A DNA stretch of 37,944 bases from Welwitschia mirabilis (lineage: Eukaryota > Gnetophyta > Gnetopsida > Welwitschiales). Numbering within the stretch: position 1 is the first letter of the stretch; the number at the start of each line of letters is the position of its first letter. Of this stretch, positions 10,801-22,170 are shown piece after piece. The notes under the pieces are model-generated. The model saw nothing but the letters and a program-made list of their open reading frames with translations, was not told where the DNA came from and made no database searches. Where the stretch lies: the NCBI GenBank assembly GCA_051453625.1, contig JBOZIK010000001.1, positions 38,889,496 to 38,927,439 of the forward strand. Direction: 5' to 3'. A program made the translations under genes and the position numbers.

Positions 10801-11810
10801 TTCATAGGTAATTAATATTTTAAAAATAGTTAGGAATAATTATAATATATAAATCAGAGGTAGTAGGGTTATGAGAGTATAACAAAGTGATATAATGATA
10901 AAAATTAATAATGTGATAGAAGTTGTGCATCTTCTTATGTAACTATTATCATGATTTAACATAAGCCTATAAAATAGACTTCTTAATTACATTTGGAACC
11001 TTTGAGATATCTCATGGTATTATTTCTATTCTCATGTTCACATAATTCTGAATTATGTAACATCAAGAATGTTGTCATGATCTTTTGAAGTTATCAATTA
11101 TATTCCTACTTCCATGCTTCTCATAAGAGATGTATAATGAAACTTAAACTTAACATGGTATCTCATCCATCTTGTGAGATATGAAAAATGGTAAAACTAA
11201 TGCAACAAAAAAAAAAAAAAAAAAATGATCACATGCATGGTTTGCTAAGAAATGAGATAAAGTATAGTTATAAAAAATTCAATTAAGATTATATTCCTTC
11301 TATATCTCTAATAAAATCTTAGCATGGAAAGATTACTTGCAAGCATTTTAAATATCAGATCTTACAAACCTAATTTGATAAAGGGATGAATGATAAAAAT
11401 TATCTATAAAATCATTTGTTATACTTATATACATTCATTGAATTTATATATATTTTCAAATAGGAAATTGATGTGATTAACGATACATAAAACATTAAGT
11501 GAAAATCAACAATTTTATACTTTTTGAATATGAAATGACGTTATTACAAGAATAAGATTTATGATGGTTAATTATAAATTAAATAATATATATTAATCAA
11601 TAAAATGAACTAATACAATCATGTATATTTAAATGAGTAAAAAGCAAATCACAATTTTATTAAATTTGACTGTAATTCATGAGAAATAAATGATAGAAAT
11701 GTGTGAATTTAGGCATAAAATTAGAAAATAGTTACTAATTAAATTCCTTGATGGATATAGTAGATTTAACAAGCATAAAACTAAATATAAATTTTATTTT
11801 AAACTGTGTA
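10801..11810. other. Unassigned AT-rich DNA
   Basis: No coding signal recognised. A run of 19 A at 11207-11225, followed by 'tgatcacatgcatgg', could be an old poly(A) insertion scar or simple sequence; no 5' partner was seen. Confidence 0.5.
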
Positions 11811-12099
11811 TCCTAGGCGGTTGACCCTTGGTCATGATCAATCATCCCTACGTCTAAAGATAATAATTCATCGTAGGCTAGTTAACCATTAACTATTCCC
11901 TTTGGCATTCTTATCCTATAAAGCTTTGTTTTCCACTTAATGATACTGGATTTACTCTTTTTTTTTATGTACTTTAATGCATTTTCCTTGGGATAGTTTT
12001 TACTCAGTTTGAACTTCAAGCTTTAATGAGGATTCCTAAAATGAAACATTCACATCATCAATTGACTTTGTTTATAATTTGGTTTATCATCAATAGATA
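11811..12099 (-). repeat. Partial 3' LTR of the Copia element
   Basis: Matches the outer half of the LTR at 24760-25071. Shared words include 'gttgac.cttg.tcatg', the 'tttataattt.gtttatc.tcaatag' end at 12071-12097, and 'cttcaagctt'. Similarity fades left of about 11811, so the inner (R/U5) half is missing or replaced. Orientation is the same as the right-hand LTR, as expected for a 3' LTR of a minus-strand element. Confidence 0.65.
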
Positions 12100-12940
12100 A
12101 TTAGAATATTTAATAATATCCTTCTTTATCATTAATGATAATGAATTTTATTTATAGTACCTTTCCTCCTAACTCTACGCTTCCCTTACACCTAATAATT
12201 TCTTACATAGTGTATTAAATGGGTACACTTAGGTCAAAGTGAATAAAAATTTATATAAAAATAGCACACTTGTAAGGTAATGTAGATACATGAAAGGCTT
12301 ATAAAGTCTAAGTATATATTTATAATTTCTACGATATCCTCATATTCATGATTGTGAGCCTATCAAGGTTTTCAAAGAATATAAAATATAAACTAATATT
12401 TACTATATATTAAGTAGGAAGACATTAAGATAACTATTTATAATATATGTTTAGTTTATGCTCTTCCACTTTATCATCAAGGACAATGGCAGATGTGCAA
12501 AAGAGTAGAAAAGTACATAAACTCTTATAAAATGAAATTATATCACTTAAATGATAACATAAAATATATGAACATAATAAAATGTATAATCAAAATCTAT
12601 CTCAGAGTCACTCAAATGTATAGTATCTTCACTAGGTGAAGAACTCTTTACATTAGTAACTGTGTTTTCATGATGGTACAAGAAGGCTATGGAGATGCAA
12701 CATCACTAGATGTAAGATGCCTCCAAAGGTAGTAAAGTTGAGGCTCCTAGGAGTATGGAGTGATAGTATCTATTTTTGTTATTGGATTCTCTAGATGATG
12801 TACCTCCTATTTGTCACTACCCTATAGCTATTCTTCATCTGAATTAGACTCTAAAAGATTAGGAGGAGGAGAGTACTCTGATGTCTTTAAATAGAATGAT
12901 GCTATTAATGAAACAACTTCTAACTTGATCACTTCATAAT
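12100..12940. other. 3' region of Copia element, unassigned
   Basis: Lies between the envelope-like relic and the 3' LTR. The minus strand retains a few acidic/serine-proline stretches (near 12790-12870) that could be the C-terminal part of the envelope-like reading region. No motif supports this firmly. Confidence 0.4.
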
Positions 12941-13700
12941 ATACTTTATACTATGCAAAATGCATGTTAGGTGTCATAATTATTGGGCTTATTCATACTA
13001 ATCTGTGACTATCTACTCAAGTACATCCATAATAAGATTAGTAAAATTTTAGTACCTAGTGTAGTATGATGATGTCCCACTTTCTTAAGTATTAACATGA
13101 TACTCTAGAGGAAATAAAGTAGTAGGTCATATTTCAAACATCTTTGTCCTAACTAATTTAGATTGATCAATGGGTTTCAATGGCTAAAGAATTTTCACAT
13201 TTATATGAGATAAAGAAATATGAAATTGGTTACATAAATCCGTTACTAGTATATTATAGCACATCATATATTTAAAAATAATGATGGGTGCATCTACTCT
13301 TATTCTAAAATAAATCTAGTGAAAACATTAGAGAGCATATGAAGTCACCTCATATCTACATTCTTCTGATAATACGATGATACATCTAAAGATGAGATTG
13401 AGTACCTGGTATATCATTAGGAGATGCACTGATTTAAACATTAGGGTTAAGTACTAATCAAAATCCTTTTCACCCAACTCATAGATATGGTTAAACCCAA
13501 ACAGATGGTAAAATTTACTAAAGATAATATCATGCACTCCTTAACAAGGAATATCTAGTACTTCTACAATGCCATTAAGAGTAACTTTGAATTTGATTCC
13601 TAAATTATTTGTCTTAAGTACATGTTTTTTCTATAGATACCACCTTTTCATTGGCATAAAATAGACTAACCCCTCTGCACAAACTTAAGAATTAAGCTTT
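12941..13700 (-). pseudogene. Envelope-like (plant retrotransposon env-like) relic
   Basis: The minus strand reads LVSLFYAN (FYAN codons at 13650-13661). A frameshift follows, then LGIKFKVTLNGIVEVLDIP, GVHDIIF, a FNHIYELG stretch and EVTSYAL, then a segment with the 'INxPxxIxxHM' pattern. The sequence FYAN, then 'V.G..I.....I...L.IP', then 'R.I...ILP..G...EVT..D' characterises the domain in the extra reading frame of SIRE-type Copia elements, also annotated as a putative plant transposon protein. Its position between RNase H and the 3' LTR agrees. Its function in these elements is unproven. Multiple stops make it non-coding here. Confidence 0.6.
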
Positions 13701-15049
13701 AAAGGTGGTTTTCATATTTAATATTGGAACATTTCAAGAATAGTATTTCTTAAAGATCTAAATTTTTCAACTTATATATCCTATTCTTTGAGAATTATCT
13801 TATTCATAAATTCATTTTTAAATTTGATTTTATCTAAATGTGACATTATAGCACATAGGTTGACATTTCTAATTCTTGATGACCTTGATATTTTTACTTC
13901 TTTTTCCTTTAAGAAAGCACTAAAGGAAACTCCACCTATTTTCTAAAGGAACTATTCGCATTTAAAAATTAAGCATTAGTATAAGAAGAGAAAACTAATA
14001 GAAGGTACATAAGATAATGCAATTATAATTTATATAATGAGTGCTAGATAAAGAATAATCATTACCAACTAATTTGATTAATCAATAATGTTGAGTAAAA
14101 ATATGGTTATCTTAAGAAATAAATAGCATAAAAATTTTGTGAAAGACTTAGCATGCAAACTAAATAAAAAGAGATGAAATATAATTGAAACTATTTAAAA
14201 AGCATTACATTTTTTAAAATAATAAGATAAGTAGTTAAGTATTAAGATAGATAAAAATAATAAGATTTGTAAATCAAATTTTGAGTGAAATAAACTAAAA
14301 GTGTAGTTGATAAGACATAACAAAACTCTTACTTAGAAATAAAAATTTAAATAATCTAAACTTACTATAGTTTAGATAAATGAGCATGTGTTAAGTAAAG
14401 AGATTAAAAAGCAAATGAGTTGCAAACGTTGGGATAAGGAAAACCCATTAAAAATGTAAGAAATATTAAAAACTATTATTTTTGAATAAAAAATAACATA
14501 CATTTAACAACACCAATTAATAGAAATTATTCAAAAGAGATAGCCTTTAATATTATTAAGAAAATGTATAGGGTCTTAGATGATAAAAAAGTTGAAAGAA
14601 ATCACTTAAGGATACAGGAAAGCCATAGGAGAAAACTAAATTAGTTAGAAATAAGAAATTGTTTTTCAAATTTATAGGTTTTCTATATTGATCGATTCCT
14701 AGGATTAGAAATTCAACCATTTTAATACTAGAAATTTATATTTGGTTATGGATTTTTGATTAGTCAAGAATCGACATTAATTAACTACATATGAAAGAGA
14801 ACTAATAAAAATTGAGAGTAGATGATTGACCATCTACACAGTGGTAGTCAACTAAAGCATAATACAAAATAATTTGAATGACATCTAATCAACTAAGAAA
14901 ACAATTTTAATCGACTAGATAAGACTTATAAAGTTTTATAAGATAAAGAAGTTCACTCATCTTTTAACTTGTAATCAACTGACTAAATTATAAAATAGAA
15001 ATTAATTCAAAGATTAAGATAAATGAATTAAAAATTTTAGAGGTAAGAT
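13701..15049 (-). other. Spacer between RNase H and env-like relic
   Basis: No domain recognised. Between about 14690 and 14980, short words of the form TCRACTA/TCGAYT ('aatcgactagat', 'gtcaactaaag', 'aatcaactaag', 'gattgaccatc', 'aatcgacatt') recur irregularly every 30-60 bp. Plant Copia LTR-proximal spacers often contain such TCGACT-rich stretches. The rest is featureless AT-rich DNA. Confidence 0.45.
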
Positions 15050-15500
15050 TTATGATTAAGAGATTTACATAGGTACATAAATCAATCTTAAGGTAAAGGA
15101 TTAGTGAGATATATGGATAACTGATGTTTAGTTGAGACATACTCAAGATGAATATCTTTATTTTTGACATGATAATGGTCAAAATGGTATCTAATATCAA
15201 TTTGTTTAATGCTAGAGTAAAGGAAAATATTATTTAAGATGGTTATGGCACTAGAGTCGTTATAATAGATTGATTTATTAGATTCATTAATATTTAGATC
15301 TTACAATACATGTTGAAACCACAATAGTTAGGCTACATAGATATCGGCTGAGACACACTCAACTTTAGTCATGAATAAGAAAGCTGAGTTAACTAGCCTA
15401 ACTAATTAAGCAAAATCCTATAAAACAATAATGTCCTAGTACTTTTTCCATTTTTTCAAAAACCAACCAAATTAGTATCACAATAAGTGAATAAATATGA
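15050..15500 (-). pseudogene. Copia RNase H C-terminal region (relic)
   Basis: The minus strand gives VALSTTKVE (family 'VALSTAEAEY'), then ADIYVA.LLWF, YYNDSSAI (family 'YCDNTSAI'), IKQIDIRYHF (family 'TKHIDIRxHF') and LEYVSTKHQLS...LTNPL (family 'IEYVSTKDQLADIFTKPL'). The order and spacing match Copia RNase H. Two acidic active-site positions appear altered (AEAEY to TKVEC; CDN to YND). Stop codons and at least one frameshift are present. The role in a live element is removal of RNA from the cDNA hybrid. Confidence 0.85.
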
Positions 15501-16508
15501 ACTTAAATCCATAAAAAACCAAATACCATAATCTAAAGTAGAATTAGCATACCTTAAAATTCTTTTTATGGTTCTTAAATGATATTATTTGGGTTTAGAT
15601 TGATACCTAACACATAATTCAATAGACAAAATAATGTTTAGACTACTTGTAGTGAAGGGAAGAAGACTATTGATCATATTTTGACATTGCTTTATATCTA
15701 CATTCTTGCCATTTTGGTCCACATCCATCTTGTAATTTGTACCCATGGAAGTAGATATTACCTTACTTTTATCCATTTTGAATTTCTTCATGAATTCATT
15801 GCAAACATTTATTGAGATAAGAATACTACAACTTCGAATTACTTAATCTATACTAAAAGAATTATTTATAGCCCACCTATATAACTCATTTTAAAATGGT
15901 TAGTTATTAACTTACAAAATCATGAGTTAATGGGTTAAGAGTGGAATCAAAAATTTTATCATCTACATAAATTTTCACTATAAGAATATCATATTTAATT
16001 CTCTTTACAAATAAAGTTTTATCTCCTTTACCTCTAATAAAGTCATGTTTAAATAAAAATAAGTTTGTCTTCTCATACCATGCTTTAGGTACTTGTTTTA
16101 ATCCACATAAAACCTTAAAAAATCTATAGACATAATTAAGATATTATGATTCTTGAAAATAAGTATTTTGCTCAACATGCACTAATTCATTTAAATTTCC
16201 ATTCAAAAATTCACTTTTGACATTTATTTAATAAAGTTTTAAAAAAAAGATATAGTAAGGAAATATTCTACTAAATTCTACTTTAGCTGGCAAAGAAAAA
16301 GTTTCTTTAGAATCAAAAACTTCCATTTGGATGAATCCTTATTTCACTGACAATTTTGTATGTTTGATAACTTCAAAAATTTCATTTAAATTATTCTTGA
16401 AAAACCATTTCATTTTAATGACATTATGATCTCTAATCTAAGTACAAGTTTTGATACATTATTCTTCTTAAATTGATTATTCTTATCTTACATAGCATTC
16501 ATTTAGCA
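15501..16508 (-). pseudogene. Copia reverse transcriptase, gap-left segment
   Basis: The minus strand carries ILIVKIYVDDKIF with the catalytic YVDD intact at 15958-15969. Downstream it has a FKMSYIGGL stretch (family 'FEMSMMGEL'). A longer open stretch at 15585-15791 reads KKFKMDKSKVISTSMGTN...KQCQNMINSLL (family 'LLKRFxMxxxKPxSTPMGTN...YRxMIGSLLY'). Upstream, toward the gap, the palm/finger region repeats what is found on the other side of the gap. Stops and small indels abound. This is a typical Copia RT, which copies element RNA into DNA. Confidence 0.85.
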
Positions 16509-16608
16509 NNNNNNNNNNNNNNNNNNNNNNNNNNNNNNNNNNNNNNNNNNNNNNNNNNNNNNNNNNNNNNNNNNNNNNNNNNNNNNNNNNNNNNNNNNNN
16601 NNNNNNNN
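16509..16608. other. Assembly gap, 100 N
   Basis: Exactly 100 N, the usual placeholder for a gap of unknown size. The flanks are direct duplicates of each other: 15985-16508 resembles 16609-17131. Confidence 0.95.
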
Positions 16609-17131
16609 GTCATATTTAATTCTTTTTACAAATAAGGTTTTATCTACTTTACCTCTAATAAAGTCATGTTTAAATAAAAATGAGGTTATCTTTTCATACC
16701 ATGCTAAAGGTACTTGTTTCTACTCTCATAAAACCTTTTACAACCTATAGATATAATTAAGATACTATAATTTTTGAAAATAAGTATTTTGCTTAACATA
16801 CACTAATTCATTTAAATTTCCATTCAAAAATGCACTTTTAACATCCATTTGATAAAGTTTTAAAAACAAGATATAGTAAGCTAATATTCTACTAAATTCC
16901 ACTTTAGCTAGTAAAGAAAAAGTTTCTTTAGAATCAACAAATTTCATTTAGATGAATCCTTATGTTACTAACAATTTTTTATGTTTGATAACTTCAAAAC
17001 TTTCATTCAAATTATTCTTGAAAAACCATTTCATTCCATTGACATTATGATATCTAGTCTAAGTACAAGTTTTGATACATTATTCTTCTTAAATTGATTA
17101 TTCTCATCTTGCATAACATTAATTTAGCATT
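16609..17131 (-). pseudogene. Copia reverse transcriptase, gap-right segment
   Basis: The open frame at 16765-16947 (minus) reads DSKETFSLLAKVE, then LYQMDVKSAFLNGNLNE.VYVKQ. This is the Copia RT core 'DYDETFAPVARLE...LYQMDVKSAFLNGxLxEEVYVEQPPGFE'. Left of it is the GKVDKTLFVK segment (family 'VDxTLFxK'), which should lead straight into IYVDD. The same interval occurs a second time left of the gap with scattered differences. The catalytic Asp in QMDVKSAF is intact. This is either a second copy of the element or a redundant contig end. Confidence 0.85.
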
Positions 17132-17855
17132 TATCATTCTTAGCTTCTTGAAAGATCTTAGGCTCAAGAGTTGATATAAAATACACATTAATGAAGATTA
17201 ATCTTTTTTTATTTACTTCATTGAAAACATCACAAATGCATAAATCTATAGGTATATCTTTTGGAACTATAGTGTCTTTTAACTAATGTTAAGAAGTTGA
17301 TCTAATTAAGTGCTTAGGTAAAGGAGGAGGACTATAGAATACTAACATTGGAGCTTAAGTGTTTGAATTAATTATATTAGAATTTATTTCAACTTCATCT
17401 TCTTCTTCATTATTTCTTTCCCTTTTTTAATCAAGTTCTACATGGATACATTCCTTCACTTTACCAAAGTGAGAGTTTTATTCCCTATGAGCTTTCTTAT
17501 CTTTGAATAACTAGTAAAAGTACCTTCTATACCCTTGAAATCAAACTTTTTAATATATCTATTAGGATATAACACTTTCTTCTAAAGACTTTAAAGTATA
17601 AAACATTTGGATCTTACCTTGACATAGCTCATATGTTATCCTTATCAAACATAACTTAGGGAAAGTATAGTTAGAAATGTAGCAAGCAGTGTTAATATCT
17701 TTAGTCTAAAATCTCTTTGGTTAGATTCCTTTTCTATAACACGGTATTATTTCTTTCTTATATAACTCCATTTTTCCTTTTGATGAAGCCTGAATTTTGA
17801 ATAAAATAAGGTATTAATACTCATTATTTTTCATTACTTTTCAAATTTTAATACT
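17132..17855 (-). pseudogene. Copia integrase C-terminal part (relic)
   Basis: From right to left the minus strand gives a NGVI.ERNNTVL stretch (family 'QNGVVERKNRTLQEM'), a TLLATFLT segment (family 'NTACYIxNR'), TYELCQGK (family 'TPYELWKGRKP'), KFDFKGIEGTF..YS (family 'KFDPKSDEGIFLGYS') and an acidic serine-rich linker. This is the normal order between integrase core and RT. Many stops are C-to-T type. The QNGVVERKN region also occurs on the far side of the 3.2-kb insert, so the two integrase pieces overlap rather than abut. Confidence 0.75.
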
Positions 17856-20800
17856 GCATTTATAGTTATTTTTTGCACTTTTTAGGTGGCAAGGATCCTG
17901 GACATTCAATGAGCTCAAAATGGTGTACTATGATCTAGTTAAAGGCTCTTCATGATGCTTGTGATTGAAGATTGAGATCGAGGGAGAAAGTGCAAAGCAT
18001 GAACGACTACTTTAATGTAGTAGCTTTATAGATGATTCATAGTTCCTTTTTCATCATCATATATCATCCTCTTACTGATGCAATGACTTTGACTCATTAT
18101 GACACTAGATGCATGATATTAAATGATGTCATAGCATTTTAAGACATTAGTACCTTGGAAAATTACATTTCAAGAGTTATAATTTGTACATTTATAGTTA
18201 TATTTAGTTGAATTTAATGATTTCATTTGTTAAAAGCCTAAAAAGATAAAATTAGATTAAATTTGGTTTTGAAATTTTAGGTAGTTATTTGTTAAACTAC
18301 CTGTGAGGCTACTAATTTCAAGAGTACAATGGCACTACAGTATCACATGATAGATTTGTCTAATATGACATGAATCACATGTGGAAATGTGATGGTTATG
18401 GTAATTCCTTGGCCTACAATAGACTCAACTACACCCATAAAGTTCCCTCTTAATTTCCAAACTTAGATAATAATGTTATTATACCATTTGTATGCCATTT
18501 GAACTAAGCCTTTGCATGTTCCTTATAAGAAGTTTTGATGTTTCAAAGCAACTGCAAGAAAAATTTTTGACAATGATATTGACATAATCTAAATAGTTTT
18601 GTAGACACAATCACAAAGATTAATATCTGCTTTATAGTCTCACTGGTTAATAATGCATGTAACTATTTTTTAATGGTTATGTAACTCTTTTATGTGGATC
18701 TTTATTATCCATAGAAATCTAGATTGATTATTTTCTAGTTATAAAACTTCCCCCAATTCTAATAGATTTTCTCTAGAAAAAATATTTCTCTTATAGGTTA
18801 TTCCTTTTATTTTCAAAATCATAGAAATTTTTTTCAGAAATATGATTTAATTAGTTTTAAGATAAAACAATTTTATGTCATCAAAAATAAAAACTAAACT
18901 GAGCATAGGATTCCAATATGGTGTTAAGGATTATAGATAAACTTATTATACTCTATAATATCAGACTAGGCAGGTATTATAAGGATATTTTCTATCATAT
19001 TTCTCTCACATTTCTTCACTTCCAAGTTGGTCTTATTCTATATCAACTTTGAAATCCTTCTACATTATTCATTCACATATTTTACTATCACATAAATCCA
19101 TTTTCATCCTCCTAAACCCTTTTACATTCCATTTTCCATCATCTTTCGTCATATTTTTATCCATTCGGAGGGCATTGTAAGGGTGGTTAAGTGCATGTGG
19201 TCAGTAGTGTAAGAGGAGGAGAAGGCATTAAATCTTATAAGCAACTAGATTAAAGACTAATGAAAAGAGATATGAGTTCATCTCAAACCAGTAAGTGATA
19301 TTTTCCTTTTCTTTTTATTTCTTTTACTACTTGTTTTCTGCATTTGTATGATGATTTTCTTTCAATTTACTTAGATTTTTTATAATATGTTCCATAATTA
19401 GTGCTAATTATATTTTTATACATTTAGTACCTATTATGGCAATCTAATATTTTGCATGATTGGTTAGTCTTTGTCAAAATAAATCATATGTTTTATTCCT
19501 CTTATTTCTTCTTTCCTCTGTTCTTCTCATTTTCTAGTACATTTTCTTACAATTCCACCTTTGTTATAAGGAAAATGATGATGAATTCTATTTTTTCATT
19601 TCTAATAGTAATAGATTGTTTTGTATGTTATTTATATTTCTTTAAGATAAAAATTATTTCTTTTTGCATGAATTATTTTGTCTCATTTTTTTCTTCTCAA
19701 AATCAAAGTACTATAGTGAATTTTAGTAATTGTTTTAACCATAATACTTTTTCTACAACTCCAATGGTTTTGAAATTTTATCAATAGCTTCCTCTGATGA
19801 TTTAGTAAATTTATTTTCTAATTAGATAGAATCCAAATTTGGCCTCTAAAACCCCTTTTTTGGTCATTTACAGTCAAAGTTGTAGTTTTACTTTAAAAAC
19901 ATTTTTGAACTATCAAATCTTAATTTTCTTGATTTTGCAAAGTGCATTTCTCTATGATTATTGATATGTTTTTAAAAATTTAAGCCTTTATCCTATAGTA
20001 TGTCTTGTGTAAATTTAGAATATGAAATCCATTTTTTCTCAAGTTTTATAATTTTCTCAATATTCTTAATCAAATTAGAGTTAACTGTAATTTTTGCAGG
20101 TTTTGCTAGATAAATTGTTTCTATCGTTTTTAATTGATTCTATTCGATCTTGAATGTTTGACTTTATAAAATTTCTTAATGACATATTCTGAGTATTTTA
20201 AAGGTTTTGAGATTTTATAAGTCTAGTTTTTTAAATTTTCTCTGTTCCTTTTCTCTCTCTTCTTCCTTCCTCTTATTATTAGTCAAAAGTAGCTTGAAAT
20301 TAACTATGTGCCACTTTGATTTCATAAACATTCACATGCTAGTTTAAATCAATCATCTATTAATTTAAATATAGTTTATATGTTTTAATTTATTTATAAT
20401 TCATTCAAAATAAGTAAATAGATATCTTTCATGTCCAATGTATCAAAATTTACTAAAAATCTTATTTGGAAATCTTATTAAAGTTAAATGGTTTACTATG
20501 TTGATTTGAAAAATATAGCTTTTCAAGTGCTATCTTTTAATTCTATGTTGTTTTACATTTTATCTAAAATGGAATAAAATTTTTGCATTATGTAATTACA
20601 TCCATATGATATGATTTCAAATAGTGAACTTTCCAAAAAACTTTTTTTTGTATGGAAACAAATTTGATAGATTTGAATGTTTAATTTATCTTGCTTATTT
20701 GTTTGAGTTATAACTAATCTTTAGAATCTTAGTGAATGTTTATAATAGATTATTTCTTCTTATTTTATTTTATTTTCTTTTTTACATCTCCTGAAATGAC

Positions 20801-21059
20801 ATTTTTACACATGAAATCCTTTATGATAATTTTTAGTCATGTGTCACATAAAATAAATACTTCTTTTATCATGTAAAGTGATATTTTGATAAGGTAATAT
20901 TCAAATTGTCATATGAATTCATGTCAAGTGTTCCATTGGTTCCATACTCATGTGCTTCCACTACATATGCAATTTAACCCTAAAGATTTCTTTGTGCTTT
21001 AATTTGTACTTTTTATACTTGACTTTCTTTTCCTAAGTTGAATTATTATACTTAGTGAA
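17856..21059. other. Foreign 3.2-kb block inside Copia integrase, probably LTR/repeat DNA
   Basis: No Copia coding similarity here. Two sub-blocks look like plant Gypsy LTR or leader DNA. The first, about 19000-19310, is a CT-rich stretch followed by 'ggagggcattgtaagggtgg' and a purine-rich segment. The second, about 19820-20230, has a run of 'tttggcctctaaaacccc' and 'gtcatttacag' type words without stops-by-design or frame. A 111-residue frame at 19452-19787 is Phe/Ser-rich and reads as composition, not a gene. Terminal repeats and target-site duplication were not seen. Confidence 0.45.
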
Positions 21060-21550
21060 TATTTATTTTTGGAAAGGCTCAAAGCATGATCTTATTTAAA
21101 AAATTGAGTTTTCCTTCATTTACCTTTCTACAACTCTATTTTATTATGGAGTTATAGGGGCTCAAAATTGTAACATTCCTTTTTCTTAATATAATAACTT
21201 AAATTTTTAATTCTTAAACTCTCCATTAGTATTGCTTCTCATTATTTTAATGTTGTAATTAATTTCATTTTTGAGTATCTTACAGAAAAAACTTAAATTT
21301 ACCAAAAGCATCACCCTTGTGCCTAAGGAATAACACCAAAGAAAATATAGAATATTCATTAGCCGTTACTAAAATATATTTTATATTACCAATAATTTTA
21401 AGAGGGGGATGATCTACTATCTCTAAGTGGAATAAATTTAGAGGTTTTTAAGATTTTACTAGATTAGTCCTATTAAAACTTTTGTTAGTTTTCTTGTCTA
21501 ATTGACAAGAATAACAAACTTCTCCTTTCAATTTATTAATTTTAAATAGG
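21060..21550 (-). pseudogene. Copia integrase core (relic)
   Basis: The minus strand shows INKLKGEVCYSCQLDKKT (CxxC of the finger at 21505-21516), then KPLNLFHLEIVDHPPLK (family 'KPLxLLHMDLFGPxR'), ILVTANEYS (family 'VIVDDFSR'), LVLFLRHKGDAF.KF (family 'WVxFLKxKDEAFxxF') and a degraded NFSAP...NGVVERK region near 21130-21180. The first catalytic Asp reads Glu and the DD pair reads AN, so the enzyme would be dead even without the stops. Normal role: insertion of element DNA into the genome. Confidence 0.85.
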
Positions 21551-21650
21551 NNNNNNNNNNNNNNNNNNNNNNNNNNNNNNNNNNNNNNNNNNNNNNNNNN
21601 NNNNNNNNNNNNNNNNNNNNNNNNNNNNNNNNNNNNNNNNNNNNNNNNNN
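21551..21650. other. Assembly gap, 100 N
   Basis: Exactly 100 N. About 90 bp immediately left (21462-21550) and right (21651-21738) are direct duplicates with around ten differences. Confidence 0.95.
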
Positions 21651-21960
21651 GATTACCCTTATTAAAACTTTCCTTAGTTTGCTTGTCTAATTAACAAGCA
21701 TAACAAACTTCTCCTTTCACTTTATTAATTTTAGATAGATCTTTGACTAGAACATGTTTAGCTATGTTATATAAATTTTTATGGTTGAGACGTTTTAGTA
21801 TTTTATTTTACAATCTACTTTCATTTGTGATAATGAAAGAAAAGAATTTACTGTCTAATAATTACTTAATTAAATATACATTTTTATCTCTACTACTTAA
21901 AGTACCACTCTATCAGTCTTATCTAAAACATGACATTTACAAGCTATCTATATCATAGGT
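21651..21960 (-). pseudogene. Copia pre-integrase / HHCC finger (relic)
   Basis: The minus strand reads KNVYLIK, then LKRLNHKNLYNIAKHVLVKDL, then KINKVKGEVCYACQLDKQT. This is the Copia GAG-pre-integrase segment ('WHRRLGHxSxxxLxKLxxKxLVxGLPKI...CxxCQLGKQ'). The CxxC pair is intact at 21694-21705; the first His of the finger is retained in LNH. The same finger is repeated left of the gap. The domain normally binds zinc and contacts LTR ends. A few stops lie upstream. Confidence 0.8.
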
Positions 21961-22099
21961 TTGGTTGATGCTGAGAAAACTGTGCTTCATTACATTTACA
22001 TGGTGAAAATTGTAAATGATGGAAAAATAATTACCTCTAATACTTCCTATGCCTTCAACTTGTGCTTTCCTATTATCTCCAAATGTAACACTCCTTCAT

Positions 22100-22170
22100 C
22101 ACATTTCTTCATGTTTATAAATATTCTTATACCTCTAATTATATGTCTTAAATAACCACTATTAAAATCT
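22100..22170 (-). pseudogene. Copia aspartic protease motif (relic)
   Basis: The minus strand reads FNSGYLRHIIRG at 22131-22166, aligning with the Copia protease active site 'LDSGCSRHMTG'. It is followed by F..MKKCDEGVLHLE (family 'xLKxxxGGxVTFGDN'). The catalytic Asp is Asn and the Cys is Tyr, both single transitions. It sits between the gag zinc knuckle and the pre-integrase finger, as it should. The protease would have cleaved the polyprotein; this copy cannot. Confidence 0.65.

Noticed and set aside
19452-19787. 111-codon plus-strand open frame
   Set aside because: Phe/Ser/Tyr-rich reading of a T-rich stretch inside repeat DNA; no domain, and composition explains its length.
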